From positions 806,001 to 870,000 of the forward strand of contig NZ_SRKZ01000001.1 in assembly GCF_004745865.1 (NCBI RefSeq): DNA of 64,000 nucleotides, in the 5' to 3' direction. Shown in pieces: positions 63,702 to 64,000 of the stretch (positions are counted from its first letter, which is position 1; each line of letters opens with the position of its first letter). The notes below the pieces were generated by a model. The model was given only the letters and a program-made list of their open reading frames with translations. It did not search any database and had not been told where the DNA came from. A program made the translations under genes and the position numbers. Source of the stretch: Hymenobacter wooponensis. Lineage in GTDB: Bacteria > Bacteroidota > Bacteroidia > Cytophagales > Hymenobacteraceae.

Positions 63702-64000
63702 CTACTTACCTAACTTCAACCTACCGGTCACTGCATCAATGCTTACGTTGATTTCAAACCCGAGAATCAAGGTCATACACACGAAGTCAAGCCAAACCAT
63801 AAAGCCTACCAGCGTGCCGATGGAGCCATAGAAGTGGTTATAGCTGTCGAAGATCTTGACGTAGAGAATAAAGAGAAAGGACACTAAGAAGATCAGCAGA
63901 GTAGCCACCACTGCACCGGTAGAGATAAAGGGCCACTTATCATGAACCGGGGGCACGTAGTAATATACCAAACAGGTAGTGAGCAGGAACAAGCCTACCA
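63702..64000 (-). CDS. YihY/BrkB-type inner membrane protein, C-terminal part
   Basis: Partial gene; the frame is open to the window edge. Visible are three membrane helices (LFLLTTCLVYYYVPP, ISTGAVVATLLIFLVSFLFILYVKIF, IGTLVGFMVWLDFVCMTLILGFEINVSID). The SYNHFYGSIGTLVGFMVWL block is characteristic of the YihY (former RNase BN) family, whose role in the inner membrane is not settled. The N-terminal half lies outside the window. Confidence 0.85.
   Translation of the reverse strand, partial: VGLFLLTTCLVYYYVPPVHDKWPFISTGAVVATLLIFLVSFLFILYVKIFDSYNHFYGSIGTLVGFMVWLDFVCMTLILGFEINVSIDAVTGRLKLGK

Overview
The window looks like a chromosome segment of a GC-rich member of the Bacteroidota, most like the Hymenobacter group. 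This rests on the gene content (M13 lipoprotein peptidase, Mn-catalase, RND efflux operon, DUF892 ferritin-like protein), on Bacteroidota-type promoter elements (TTTG-N19-TAnnTTTG), on weak Shine-Dalgarno use, and on very frequent CTAGGCC/GGCCTAG heptamers. The genus is inferred from gene style, not from a marker gene.

Positions 1-21.87 kb are ordinary chromosome: a CinA fragment, an unrecognised kinase-like protein, an S1/P1-type nuclease, Mn-catalase, a lipoprotein cyclophilin, an M13 peptidase, xseA-xseB, a membrane protein, a NarL-type histidine kinase with a receiver-only response regulator, an alkyltransferase-like protein, DUF892, an RND tripartite efflux operon, and a zinc-dependent phospholipase C-like protein. 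Chromosome resumes at 63.32 kb with two tRNA-Ser genes and a YihY-type membrane protein.

Positions 21.87-63.34 kb form one complete-looking prophage of about 41.4 kb in the 3' end of tRNA-Ser(UGA). Its ends are a 21-bp direct repeat (21874-21894 and 63321-63341), with a tyrosine integrase beside the tRNA. Left to right it carries:
- an XRE repressor with candidate operators;
- an early operon with a stand-alone S24 domain, a MazG-like protein and a candidate annealing protein;
- an O-like replication protein whose gene contains iterons;
- an HNH endonuclease and a C5 methyltransferase;
- terminase, tail and tail-tip genes;
- a reverse-strand tape measure gene with a GIY-YIG endonuclease at its start;
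- protease/scaffold, capsid, portal and fibre genes;
- a lysis cassette (holin candidates, endolysin, u-spanin candidate);
- likely lysogenic-conversion genes and the integrase.

The most unusual feature is a design that occurs twice. Two unrelated homing-type endonuclease genes (HNH at 29.4 kb, GIY-YIG at 46.0 kb) each sit at the 5' end of another gene. Each is preceded by a short vestige of that gene's original start. Each ends inside a second start of the same gene, written with different codons. In the tape measure case 14 residues are identical while 10 of 14 codons differ synonymously. This suggests homing elements that carry a recoded, cleavage-resistant replacement of the 5' end they interrupt, coupled translationally to the endonuclease. 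Other notable points are a methyltransferase with a second coding-like frame, an origin-like iteron array inside a replication gene, a possible G8 frameshift, an unlinked S24 half-repressor, and genes too short for routine ORF calling.
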